A stretch of 8,414 bases of DNA from an uncultured Saprospiraceae bacterium (GCA_937930625.1 CALHBW010000355.1:1-8414); one strand, 5' to 3'. Numbered from the stretch's first letter, positions 1-6,662 are shown. Notes: generated by a model from the sequence alone, not told the origin. Made by a program: numbers and translations.

Positions 1-131
1 GGATGAATAGGGTCTTGCATACCCGTAAGTCGGAAAAAGGCAAAGGGAAAAAGCACCACCCAAGCCCCCCAAAGTATATTATACACAGCAGCGAGGCGCA
101 TCACTGTTTTCATCCATTGTTTACTTTCCAT
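1..131 (-). CDS. Small integral membrane protein, N-terminal part only (runs off the left edge)
   Basis: The start and about 43 codons of a minus-strand gene are visible; the rest lies beyond position 1. Reading from the ATG at 131-129 gives MESKQWMKTVMRLAAVYN, then a hydrophobic stretch with the motif ILWGAWVVLFP and the end ...LTGMQDPIH. A short charged N-terminus, then AAVYNILWGAWVV and an aromatic-rich turn, resembles a family of small multi-helix membrane proteins of unknown function. I recall this from family memory and have not verified it. The ATG at 131 overlaps the last codons of the upstream membrane-protein gene, so the two are probably translationally coupled. ATG codons at 113 and 101 are alternative starts and would leave a short gap instead. 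Neither option has a clear Shine-Dalgarno sequence. The function is unknown. Confidence 0.7.
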   Translation of the reverse strand, partial: MESKQWMKTVMRLAAVYNILWGAWVVLFPFAFFRLTGMQDPIH

Positions 132-534
132 AATGTAGAATAGTTAAAATCAAAACCAAAGTCCACGCGACAGTACGCATCCAATTGGTACGAACTAATT
201 GTTTTCGTATTATTATAGTTTCGGCTAATGTATCAATCTTAGCATGTAGAGGAACAGAAATAAAAAATGTCACCGCCCAGACCATGACGATTAAACCTAA
301 TCCGACAAAAGAACTGAAAGACGGTTGAGAGTAAGAAAGGAATAAATATAAAGAGAGTTGGCTTAACATCAAAGGCATGACAATGATGGTAATTCTACCT
401 GTATATGCCTGATGCCATTTTTTCAAGTCAGATTCATTATAATAGAGAAAGCCCGGATAAATGACTATTTGAACCAGCCAAATAAGCGTACAAAGGGCAG
501 TATCTACGATGATTTTGAGTAAGTCTATAGCCAT
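121..534 (-). CDS. Conserved four-helix integral membrane protein of unknown function
   Basis: A 137-residue, very hydrophobic protein with about four predicted transmembrane helices, near residues 5-27, 46-68, 73-95 and 118-134. Distinctive residues are WLVQIVIYPGF at the end of helix 1, a WHQAYTGRI loop (W40, H41) before helix 2, and a charged stretch with HAKID and RKQLVRTNW between helices 3 and 4. There is no signal peptide, so it should sit in the inner membrane with helix 1 as anchor. I recognise the general look of a small uncharacterised membrane family found in Bacteroidota but cannot assign a function. The WH pair and the tyrosine-rich loop are the most likely functional residues. 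It overlaps the next minus-strand membrane gene by 11 bp, suggesting a two-gene unit. No Shine-Dalgarno and no TAnnTTTG promoter is visible upstream. Confidence 0.8.
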   Translation of the reverse strand: MAIDLLKIIVDTALCTLIWLVQIVIYPGFLYYNESDLKKWHQAYTGRITIIVMPLMLSQLSLYLFLSYSQPSFSSFVGLGLIVMVWAVTFFISVPLHAKIDTLAETIIIRKQLVRTNWMRTVAWTLVLILTILHYGK

Positions 535-552
535 AAATAGTTGGGTTTAACT

Positions 553-592
553 GGACTTTGGACATTGGGGAATTCGGAAACCGGGTAATTGG
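553..592 (+). repeat. Degenerate 8-bp tandem repeat, array A (about 5 units)
   Basis: Five consecutive octamers can be read: GGACTTTG, GACATTGG, GGAATTCG, GAAACCGG, GTAATTGG. They share a GGNAATTG-like core with much drift. The array lies about 20 bp upstream of the membrane-protein start at 534. The same consensus recurs in opposite orientation at 854-909. It is not coding in any convincing frame. Confidence 0.55.
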
Positions 593-621
593 CTACCCGC
601 CTAACTTTGCCTAAAGCGAAT

Positions 622-705
622 ACTCGTCAGACGAATTCCTTTATTCAGTGCGAATGTTTTATGAGACAAATCACTACATTTCACAAAAACCTTCGTCAGA
701 CGAGT
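622..705. repeat. Pair of palindromes with TCGTCAGACGA cores
   Basis: TCGTC-A-GACGA, a perfect 5-bp stem around one base, occurs at 624-634 and again at 693-703. With their flanks (ACTCGTCAGACGAA at 622-635 and TTCGTCAGACGAGT at 692-705) the two copies also form one long inverted repeat with a single central mismatch, enclosing about 56 bp. This resembles short REP-type palindromes dispersed between genes. Its role is unknown. Confidence 0.6.
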
Positions 706-708
706 AAT

Positions 709-724
709 ATCTTGCAAGCAAGAT
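709..724. repeat. Short perfect palindrome ATCTTGC-AA-GCAAGAT
   Basis: Two perfect 7-base arms are separated by two bases, immediately after the TCGTCAGACGA palindrome. With a 2-nt loop it would make a poor RNA hairpin, so a DNA-level palindrome (a protein site or a repetitive word) is more plausible. No T-tract follows on either strand, which argues against a terminator. Confidence 0.5.
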
Positions 725-853
725 TAGACCGATAGCCGGACAATTAGATAAAGCCCTCATTATCAATAATTTGCATTAGTTTATGTTTTATTTAAAATTA
801 TTTTCATTATAACTTTTATTACACTGATAAATAACGAATTATGCCTTCGTTAG

Positions 854-909
854 CCCAATTTCCCAATTTCCTAATTTCTCAATTTCCCAATTTCCCAGTT
901 ACCTAATCT
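854..909. repeat. Degenerate 8-bp tandem repeat, array B (7 units)
   Basis: Seven in-phase octamers of the form CCCAATTT: units 1, 2 and 5 are exact, units 3 and 4 differ by one base, and units 6-7 are decayed (CCCAGTTA, CCTAATCT). On the minus strand the unit is GGGAAATT, the same consensus as the array at 553-592. The two arrays are therefore inverted copies flanking the 593-853 segment. The array begins 14 bp past the stop of the peptidase gene. Confidence 0.8.
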
Positions 910-923
910 CCAAAGTAAGTTAA

Positions 924-3900
924 TCAAAAACTCACCCCCCTCACCAACTCAAACGGATTCACCCCATTCAAATTCACCGTAAAGCCAACCCGATTAAAGT
1001 AGCTGCCGCTGCGCGATTTTAGTGCATTATTCAATCGTTCATTGCTCACAAGCGGTAAGTAAACACCTGCCAAGCCATCCCAAAACTCCACTGCCAAGCC
1101 GCCGCTATACATAAATTCGTAGTTGAAATCTGCCGTTACCGAAGGCGCAGTATTTTTGAAATAACCAATGTCAAAATAAGGTTTTAGTGGCAAATTCAAG
1201 GGTAAATTAATCGGTAAATCTGTCTTAAAATTCAGCGCGACAAGGAAGGCATTGCTTGTACCATAATCTGAATTGAGCAGTGGCGTTTTGAAAGCACCGT
1301 CAATTTGTTGAATCTGTTGCGACCAAATCCCTTCCGTCTCCAATCTGCCAAAATAATAATCATCAAAATTATTGTCTTGAAAACCTTGCGTAGCCATATT
1401 AAAAGTAAATGCGCCGAAATCGCGATTGGCATTATACAAAAAAGTACCTGCAAATAGACGAAAATCAATCCCTTTGCCCGACTGATACATGTAGCTGTAC
1501 GTGCCTTCGAGCGAGAGTTTGACGTAGCTATTGTCGCGGTCAAAGGCATTGTCGGGGTCGATGCCATCGGGCAGAAATTCCATGCTTGCCGTCAAGCCGA
1601 AAGGACTGATTGTATTGCTGTTCGTGTAGCTATACGATGCCTGTATTACACCCCAACTGGCAGTTTCGTTGCCCGTATATTCGATGGGAGCGTCAGGGAG
1701 CGTATCGCGAAAAAATGTAGCATTTTCTTGTAAAATATGTACGTATTTGATGCCGATATTTTGCGAAACCGGACTGCGCGGCGTCTTTTTCCTAAATTCA
1801 AAATTCATGCTCGGCGCGATGCGTGTATAGCGTTCGAGATAATCAATATCCGGCTCATCGCCGCGATATTCGTTATAATGAAAACTTCGCAGCCCCAAAC
1901 CCGCGCGCACACTTTTAAACGCGCCTTTTTTCGGATAAATAAAATAATTCGCCCCGGCAGCACCCACCAATTCATTTGTACCCGTACTAAACATCGGCGC
2001 GAGTGTCAGTTCAAAATTTTTCGCCGGAACTACGACATTATACATGCCCAATCCGATAGTCAATTTATCATAAGCATTGCCGCCAATAAGTGGCGTGTAG
2101 TAGAGCGTACGCTTGTCTGCATTTTCGATACCGCCGAGGAGTTTGAGTTGTGGTTTTCGTTTTTGACCATTATTACGGCGGTTGACATCGGGCATGACTT
2201 TGATGGCGTCAATTACCGCCGCGTCATAGTCGTCTATCGTGAGGCTGACGTCTTTTTTACCTTCAAATCCCTTGTACCACATCGTCTTGACGATTTCGCC
2301 GTTTTTGATAAGCGAAATGGAATAGGGCGCAGCGATTTCGCCTTTATTTTCGATGGTGGCTACCTTGCCTTTTGTATTGGTGAGGGCGTAGTCGAGTTGT
2401 TTGGTCGTTTTCAATACATCATCAAAAAACCAAGACAAATCCTTGCTCACCGCATCTTCAAATACTTTTCTGAAATCTTCGGGTTGGGGATGTTTGAAGC
2501 TCCATTTGGCGTAGTAATTTTGCATGATTTTGTCGAAATTATCTTCGCCCAAATAATTCGCCAAATACCACAATACATCAGCCGGGCGAGTGTAACCACT
2601 CAAACCGTAATTGATACTTACCAACTCTGCCGAATGACAGTGAATCGGTTGCTCTTCGTGCCTTCGTGCTTGCAAGAGATAGCCGCCATAACCAAGTTCA
2701 ACCTCGTCGGCATCCAATAAATTGGAGAGGAAATTTGGAAGCATATTTCCCAATTTATCTTGTCCGGGATAATATTTGGCGGTATATCGTTGCTCGTAGT
2801 AAGAGTTCATGCCCTCGTCCATCCACGGATAGTCGCGTTCATTGGTAGCAAGAATGCCGTAAAACCAATTATGCCCGACCTCATGTGTAATCACAATATC
2901 CAAAAATCGCGCATTACCCGACTCGCCAATCACTGTAATCATCGGATATTCCATACCCGCACCTGCGCTCAATGCACTCTGCACCGCCGTAGCGTGTGAC
3001 CAGGGATATTCGCCGACTTTCTCCGAATAAAACTCCACAGAACGGTCAAGGTAAGTCGTTGCGTCTTTCCACAAATTCGCCTCCAAATCGGTGAACATTG
3101 CCCAAGTATCGACTTTTTTACCGGATGAAAGTGTGACACCACTTTTTAGCACATGAAATCGCTTATCTGCAAACCACGCAAAATCATGGACGTTTTTTGC
3201 AGTATAATTAATCGTTTTCGTTGTCACATCTGACTCGGGAAAACTTGCGCTTTGGTTCATTTCCTCAAAGTTCATACTCGCGCCCTGCTTTGCTTTTTGA
3301 TTCAAAAATTCGATTTCGCTTGCCGTTTGCAGTTCGCCCGTCGCGCCTACTACATAATTGGAAGGCAAAGTAATCGTAACATCAAAATCTCCAAATTCGG
3401 AGTAAAATTCCCCTTGGTCGAGATAAGGCATCGGATGCCAACCTTCAGCATCATAAACGGCGGGTTTGGGATACCACTGCGTGAGTTGGTAGGATTGCTC
3501 TACATGTCCGAGCCGCGAAAATGATGTTGGTATTTGAACAGTAAAAGGCGTTTCGATGACAATAGTTTCACCTTTTTTTAACACTTTCGGCAAACGAACA
3601 ATGGCAATATCGACGTTTTGTTGGTCATATTCCCAAGTCGTTGCTTTGTCATTTACGCTAAAATTGAGGTCACGGATTTCACCCCTGTTTTTCGGTTTGG
3701 AAAAGTAAAATTTCGTGCTACCGTCTTCGACCTTTTGACGGGCAAAAGCCGTTTCGGTGTTCTTGTAGGCATTGGGCCATAGGTGAATGTAAATAAAGTC
3801 CAATTCGTCGGAAGAATTGTTGGTGTATTCAATTTTTATTGCACCTGAGAGCGTGTGATCTACGTCGTCTAGTGTCACATCTATATCATAATTAACAGCT

Positions 3901-3983
3901 TGTTGAAAATAGGTTTTTTCTTGTGCAATTAAGGGAAAATTAAATATGGCAAGTAGTAAAAACAGCGAAATAATAGTTTTCAT
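924..3983 (-). CDS. Secreted M1-family zinc metallopeptidase with C-terminal beta-barrel-like region
   Basis: A 1019-residue protein. Residues 1-20 are a signal peptide (lysine, hydrophobic core, cleavage probably near LIA-Q). Residues ~25-260 fit the N-terminal beta-domain of M1 aminopeptidases. The catalytic domain follows: GMEYP at 343-347 stands in for the GAMEN exopeptidase motif, and HEVGH at 367-371 with E390 gives the HExxH-X18-E zinc site. Y464, in GYTRPADVLWYL, is the best candidate for the catalytic tyrosine. Family members cleave N-terminal residues from peptides. Residues ~610-1019 are not typical of classical M1 enzymes: they consist of alternating amphipathic strands rich in aromatic residues and glycine, ending in phenylalanine. 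I infer an outer-membrane beta-barrel anchoring the enzyme at the cell surface or in the periplasm. The start is set by the signal peptide; no Shine-Dalgarno is seen. It is transcribed divergently from the TPR gene. Confidence 0.93.
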   Translation of the reverse strand: MKTIISLFLLLAIFNFPLIAQEKTYFQQAVNYDIDVTLDDVDHTLSGAIKIEYTNNSSDELDFIYIHLWPNAYKNTETAFARQKVEDGSTKFYFSKPKNRGEIRDLNFSVNDKATTWEYDQQNVDIAIVRLPKVLKKGETIVIETPFTVQIPTSFSRLGHVEQSYQLTQWYPKPAVYDAEGWHPMPYLDQGEFYSEFGDFDVTITLPSNYVVGATGELQTASEIEFLNQKAKQGASMNFEEMNQSASFPESDVTTKTINYTAKNVHDFAWFADKRFHVLKSGVTLSSGKKVDTWAMFTDLEANLWKDATTYLDRSVEFYSEKVGEYPWSHATAVQSALSAGAGMEYPMITVIGESGNARFLDIVITHEVGHNWFYGILATNERDYPWMDEGMNSYYEQRYTAKYYPGQDKLGNMLPNFLSNLLDADEVELGYGGYLLQARRHEEQPIHCHSAELVSINYGLSGYTRPADVLWYLANYLGEDNFDKIMQNYYAKWSFKHPQPEDFRKVFEDAVSKDLSWFFDDVLKTTKQLDYALTNTKGKVATIENKGEIAAPYSISLIKNGEIVKTMWYKGFEGKKDVSLTIDDYDAAVIDAIKVMPDVNRRNNGQKRKPQLKLLGGIENADKRTLYYTPLIGGNAYDKLTIGLGMYNVVVPAKNFELTLAPMFSTGTNELVGAAGANYFIYPKKGAFKSVRAGLGLRSFHYNEYRGDEPDIDYLERYTRIAPSMNFEFRKKTPRSPVSQNIGIKYVHILQENATFFRDTLPDAPIEYTGNETASWGVIQASYSYTNSNTISPFGLTASMEFLPDGIDPDNAFDRDNSYVKLSLEGTYSYMYQSGKGIDFRLFAGTFLYNANRDFGAFTFNMATQGFQDNNFDDYYFGRLETEGIWSQQIQQIDGAFKTPLLNSDYGTSNAFLVALNFKTDLPINLPLNLPLKPYFDIGYFKNTAPSVTADFNYEFMYSGGLAVEFWDGLAGVYLPLVSNERLNNALKSRSGSYFNRVGFTVNLNGVNPFELVRGVSF

Positions 3984-4060
3984 TAGTTCGTTTTTGTCAA
4001 TTAGAAATATAAATATTAAACAATGTGAATGTGGGTAATTTTATTGAACCTAAACGTTTT

Positions 4061-4090
4061 GTCTGCAAATTTGTATTAAAAGTCTGCAAA
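4061..4090. repeat. Direct repeat GTCTGCAAA spaced by two helical turns
   Basis: GTCTGCAAA occurs at 4061-4069 and 4082-4090, with a start-to-start distance of 21 bp, that is two turns of B-DNA on the same face. It lies about 80-105 bp upstream of the peptidase start. The arrangement suits a dimeric regulator, but no regulator is identified and a chance match is possible. Confidence 0.35.
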
Positions 4091-4193
4091 CAAGCTAAAT
4101 AGCATCCAATAAGAGGGCAAAGCTATAACGTTTACCGACAAATAAAAAATGTATTGAAAAGCCTCTTTTTCATATTAAAATTTAAAAAAATCA

Positions 4194-4244
4194 TGTCACA
4201 AAAAGAATGTCACTGAAAAAAAATGAATTTGTCACATCTTGTGA
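4194..4244. repeat. Three TGTCAC words plus a TCACA-TCT-TGTGA inverted repeat
   Basis: TGTCAC occurs at 4194-4199, 4208-4213 and 4230-4235. The last forms TCACA (4232-4236), TCT, TGTGA (4240-4244). The half-sites are oriented opposite to a CRP consensus, so this is not a standard CRP box. It may be an operator; the surrounding sequence is A-rich and low in complexity. Confidence 0.3.
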
Positions 4245-4295
4245 AAAAAGTTTTTAATTTTATAGAAATACAAGCACTCAACAGGAAAAACTCAC

Positions 4296-4358
4296 ATGAT
4301 TAAATCATTTTTGGAAGCTATTTCATTTCATACTCTACAAGCAGAAGTAGCCTCCTGA
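4296..4358 (+). other. Possible 20-codon leader ORF
   Basis: ATG at 4296 opens a 20-residue frame (MIKSFLEAISFHTLQAEVAS) ending in TGA at 4356-4358. A good Shine-Dalgarno-like AGGAA begins at 4283, about 8 bases upstream of the ATG. It lies about 175 bp upstream of the TPR gene and its stop codon falls inside a potential hairpin. An ORF this short can easily arise by chance, so expression is not established. No family is recognisable. Confidence 0.2.
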
Positions 4359-4379
4359 AAGTAAGATTTTCAGAAAATC
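4355..4379 (+). promoter_or_regulatory. Two mutually exclusive weak hairpins after the leader ORF
   Basis: CTGAAA (4355-4360) can pair with TTTCAG (4368-4373), while GATTTT (4365-4370) can pair with AAAATC (4374-4379). The two stems share bases 4368-4370 and cannot both form. Both are AT-rich 6-bp stems, so stability is low. The geometry is that of a small attenuator or leader switch, but this is inference only. Confidence 0.2.
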
Positions 4380-4531
4380 CGGAACTACTGCAAGCTATTT
4401 GTTATTTTGACGTGCAATTTTTATGAAGCACACAATTTTTGACCGTCATTATGATTGAGTTTGTGGTTCACAGATTATACGATTCATTGTGAGTAAAGTT
4501 TCTGTTTTTTCAAGAACCAAAGGTTAAGATT

Positions 4532-5938
4532 ATGTCCCAGTACACTCATGAAGAACGTGATCCTATCCAATGTCTCATTGAGGATTACGAAAAAATGGTA
4601 CAATCCGGTCAAGTCCGTTTTTTGGACGCTGACGATTTTTTTACCATTATCGACTATTACGAACAACAGGGTCTAGCCAGAGATGCGCTAATTACTGTTG
4701 ATTATGCGCTTGCCAGTTATGGTTATGCCGCAGAATTTCACATCAAAAAAGCTCAATTGCTCAATGCTTTGGAAATGGAAGAGGAAGCCCTCGAACATCT
4801 CCAAACCGCCGAGTACCTTGAGGCTTCCAATGCACAAATTTTCATCCTAAAAGCTGAAATACTAGCGACTATGGGACGAGAAGGCGAAGCACTCGCCGCA
4901 CTCGAACGTGCTCAACTCGTTGCAAGAGAGGAGCAGTATGCTGACATTTACGCGGCGCAAGCCACCGTTTATGAGGCATCATATAGCTACGATAGGGCTT
5001 TTCAGTCATTGAAAAACGCGCTCATAGTGCAGCCCAATCACGAGGAGGCACTCTCACGTATTTGGTTTATTGTAGAATTGACCGAACGCTTTCAGGAAAG
5101 TGCCGATTTGCATACGAAATTGATTGATGAAGCACCTTACGCGCCGAATGTATGGTACAACCTCGGTCATGCACTTTTCCATTTAGGCGACTACGGAAAA
5201 GCTGCTGACAGTTTCGAATATGCTTACGTGATTGATGAAAAATTCAGGGAAGCCTATTACGAAAGAGCAGGTGCATTGATGGAATTAGGGCTTTACGAAA
5301 AAGCCATCGAATGTATGGAAGAAGCCTGCGAATATGCCAAACCGGATGCCCCGCTTTACACGCGTATCGGCTACTGTTTTGAACAGCTCGAAAATTTTGC
5401 GGATGCCGAATCCTATTATTCTGATGCGATTCGTATTTCGCCTGATTTTGATGAAGGTTACTATCGCGTAGGCGAATGTTTGTTTAAACGAAAAAATTGG
5501 ACAAGTGCCAAAACCGCTTACGAAGCCGCCTTTCGACTTGATAGCAAAAACGCGCTCTACTTAATTGCATTAGCAGAGACGCATTATCAAATTGAAAATT
5601 ACGACACCGCATATCTATTCTTTCAAGATGCCTGTGATATGGCTCCCGACGAATGTCAGCATTGGATTCGTTTGGCTACCTTCCACATGGCAATGAAAGA
5701 TTATGACTCGGCTATCGCCGCATTAGACGAAGCAGAAATGTATAATAGCTGCTCTGTGGTGTTGCGCTACTGCAAAGTGGCTTGCCTCTATCAATGCGGT
5801 CAAATCCAAGCTGGGCTCGCCCTTTTGCAAGAGACACTCGCAGAAGACGAAGCCTGCCACTATAAAGTCTTATTCGATTTCGCACCGGAACTACTGCGTG
5901 TAGATGCAATTTTGGATACGATTAATAGGATGGGGTAA
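4532..5938 (+). CDS. Tetratricopeptide (TPR) repeat protein, about 12 repeats
   Basis: A 468-residue acidic protein built almost entirely of TPR helix-turn-helix units from about residue 35 to 440. Clear examples are residues 206-239 (NVWYNLGHALFHLGDYGKAA...), 240-272, 274-306, 308-341 and 342-374, each with the expected W/Y-LG-A-Y/F-A spacing; earlier and later units are more divergent. There is no signal peptide, membrane segment or enzyme domain, so it should be a cytoplasmic protein-protein interaction scaffold. Its general form, with an acidic N-terminal segment (IEDYEKMVQSGQ) and then repeats, resembles a conserved Bacteroidota TPR protein of unknown role. The start at 4532 is supported by AAAGG at 4519-4523, 8 bases upstream. 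It is a single gene, divergent from the peptidase and convergent with the sugar genes, and is terminated by the hairpin at 5980-6012. Its partner is unknown. Confidence 0.9.
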   Translation: MSQYTHEERDPIQCLIEDYEKMVQSGQVRFLDADDFFTIIDYYEQQGLARDALITVDYALASYGYAAEFHIKKAQLLNALEMEEEALEHLQTAEYLEASNAQIFILKAEILATMGREGEALAALERAQLVAREEQYADIYAAQATVYEASYSYDRAFQSLKNALIVQPNHEEALSRIWFIVELTERFQESADLHTKLIDEAPYAPNVWYNLGHALFHLGDYGKAADSFEYAYVIDEKFREAYYERAGALMELGLYEKAIECMEEACEYAKPDAPLYTRIGYCFEQLENFADAESYYSDAIRISPDFDEGYYRVGECLFKRKNWTSAKTAYEAAFRLDSKNALYLIALAETHYQIENYDTAYLFFQDACDMAPDECQHWIRLATFHMAMKDYDSAIAALDEAEMYNSCSVVLRYCKVACLYQCGQIQAGLALLQETLAEDEACHYKVLFDFAPELLRVDAILDTINRMG

Positions 5939-5970
5939 TGTGCTGATGTGCTGACGTACTGATGTGCTGA
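5939..5970 (+). repeat. Degenerate 8-bp tandem repeat, array C (4 units)
   Basis: Four octamers, TGTGCTGA, TGTGCTGA, CGTACTGA and TGTGCTGA, start at the very base after the TPR stop codon and end 10 bp before the terminator stem. Three units are identical. No inverted partner array is visible nearby. Confidence 0.8.
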
Positions 5971-5979
5971 CGAATAATA

Positions 5980-6012
5980 AATGCCTGATTTTTCTTTGAA
6001 AAATCAGGCATT
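5980..6012. terminator. Bidirectional intrinsic terminator between convergent genes
   Basis: A perfect 15-bp stem (arms 5980-5994 and 5998-6012, AATGCCTGATTTTTC and its complement) encloses a TTT loop. The A/T-rich base pairs provide a U-tract inside the stem, and T-rich sequence follows on the minus strand (TTATTATT). It lies 41 bp past the TPR stop and only 1 bp from the acetyltransferase stop at 6016-6014, so it can serve both converging transcripts. Confidence 0.85.
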
Positions 6013-6013
6013 C

Positions 6014-6586
6014 TTATGTGAAAAAACTCGCTACTCGGCACTCACCCCCAACCAATTCATACTTCTCTCCGCTTTCCTCGCAAATTGCTTTATTATTTTC
6101 ATCGAAATGTAAGCGAGAGCCTTGCGCGCTCATCCAACCGATTTGACGTGCCGGATTGCCAACGAGTAGCGCGTAGGCAGGAACATCTTTTGTCACTACC
6201 GCACCTGCACCAATGAAGGCATATTCGCCGATATTATTCCCGCAAACAATGGTTGCGTTCGCGCCTATGGTCGCGCCTTTGCCTACGCGTGTGGTACGAT
6301 ATTCTGATTTGCGATTAACAGCACTACGAGGATTGAGTACATTGGTAAAGACCATCGAAGGACCAAGAAATACATCGTCTTCGCATATCACGCCTGTGTA
6401 GATAGAAACGTTGTTTTGCACCTTCACATTATTACCGAGTTTCACATCATTCGCAATAAATACGTTTTGCCCGATATTGCAATTTTCGCCCAATACACAG
6501 CGCGGCATCAAATGGCTAAAATGCCAAACCTTTGTGCCTTTACCGATGCTTGCCCCCTTGTCTATTACTGCTGTTTCGTGTATCAT
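6014..6586 (-). CDS. wbpD: UDP-2-acetamido-3-amino-2,3-dideoxy-glucuronate N-acetyltransferase (WbpD/WlbB-like)
   Basis: A 190-residue left-handed beta-helix acyltransferase. Hexapeptide repeats run from residue 3 to about 135 (for example ASIGKGTKVWHFSH, CNIGQNVFIAN, GATIGANATIV, EYAFIGAGAVV). Family-diagnostic segments are WHFSHLMP (21-28), TNVLNPRSAVNRKSEYR (81-97) and the C-terminal YALLVGNPARQIGWMS (138-153), all typical of the WbpD/WlbB family. These enzymes use acetyl-CoA to acetylate the 3-amino group of the UDP-sugar in the cytoplasm. The length matches the family. The frame stays open 29 codons further upstream to 6673, but those codons translate the octamer array and the family begins at MIHETAVID, so ATG 6586 is chosen. 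The WbpE-like aminotransferase lies 175 bp upstream on the same strand and makes the substrate. Another sugar-nucleotide acetyltransferase specificity cannot be excluded. Confidence 0.9.
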   Translation of the reverse strand: MIHETAVIDKGASIGKGTKVWHFSHLMPRCVLGENCNIGQNVFIANDVKLGNNVKVQNNVSIYTGVICEDDVFLGPSMVFTNVLNPRSAVNRKSEYRTTRVGKGATIGANATIVCGNNIGEYAFIGAGAVVTKDVPAYALLVGNPARQIGWMSAQGSRLHFDENNKAICEESGEKYELVGGECRVASFFT

Positions 6587-6590
6587 AATT

Positions 6591-6662
6591 AATGCTACAA
6601 TGCTTAAATGCGATAATGCTACAATGAAATGAGTAAATGAATAGATGATTAAATGAGTAAAT
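6591..6662 (+). repeat. Degenerate 8-bp tandem repeat, array D left arm (9 units)
   Basis: Nine in-phase octamers: five begin with AATG (AATGCTAC twice, AATGCTTA, AATGCGAT, AATGAAAT) and four follow the pattern GANTARAT (GAGTAAAT twice, GAATAGAT, GATTAAAT). The array begins 5 bp upstream of the acetyltransferase start codon, so it would occupy the 5' untranslated region of that gene. Confidence 0.85.

Larger units (their letters stand above)
535..923. other. Non-coding gap between the peptidase and the membrane-protein pair
   Basis: This 389-bp interval holds no supportable gene. It contains the octamer array at 553-592, a small inverted repeat GGGTA...TACCC at 583-598, the palindromes at 622-724, an AT-rich stretch at about 740-845, and the inverted octamer array at 854-909. 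I found no TAnnTTTG promoter for the membrane genes and no clear intrinsic terminator for the peptidase gene ending at 924. Confidence 0.6.
3984..4531. other. Divergent intergenic region between peptidase and TPR genes
   Basis: 548 bp of AT-rich DNA between two divergent starts, so promoters for both genes should lie here. I found no full TAnnTTTG match on either strand. Near misses are TATATTTC (minus, 4011-4004) close to the peptidase start, and TGAGTTTG (plus, 4456-4463) ahead of the TPR gene, both with badly spaced TTG partners. It also contains the direct repeats at 4061-4090, three TGTCAC words at 4194-4235, and a small ORF with adjoining hairpins at 4296-4379. Confidence 0.55.

Noticed and set aside
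1737..2720. 327-codon open frame on the plus strand, antisense to the M1 peptidase
   Set aside because: It lies wholly opposite a gene with clear catalytic motifs, its translation is an unusual R/F/I-rich mix without recognisable domains, and it is explained by codon bias of the real gene.
4232..4244. TCACA-TCT-TGTGA considered as a CRP/FNR site
   Set aside because: Half-site order is inverted and spacing is 3 rather than 6 compared with the TGTGA-N6-TCACA consensus.
4380..5896. 13-bp word CCGGAACTACTGC present near 4379 and again near 5885
   Set aside because: Only one pair, one copy lies inside coding sequence, and about half a chance match of this length is expected in a window of this size.
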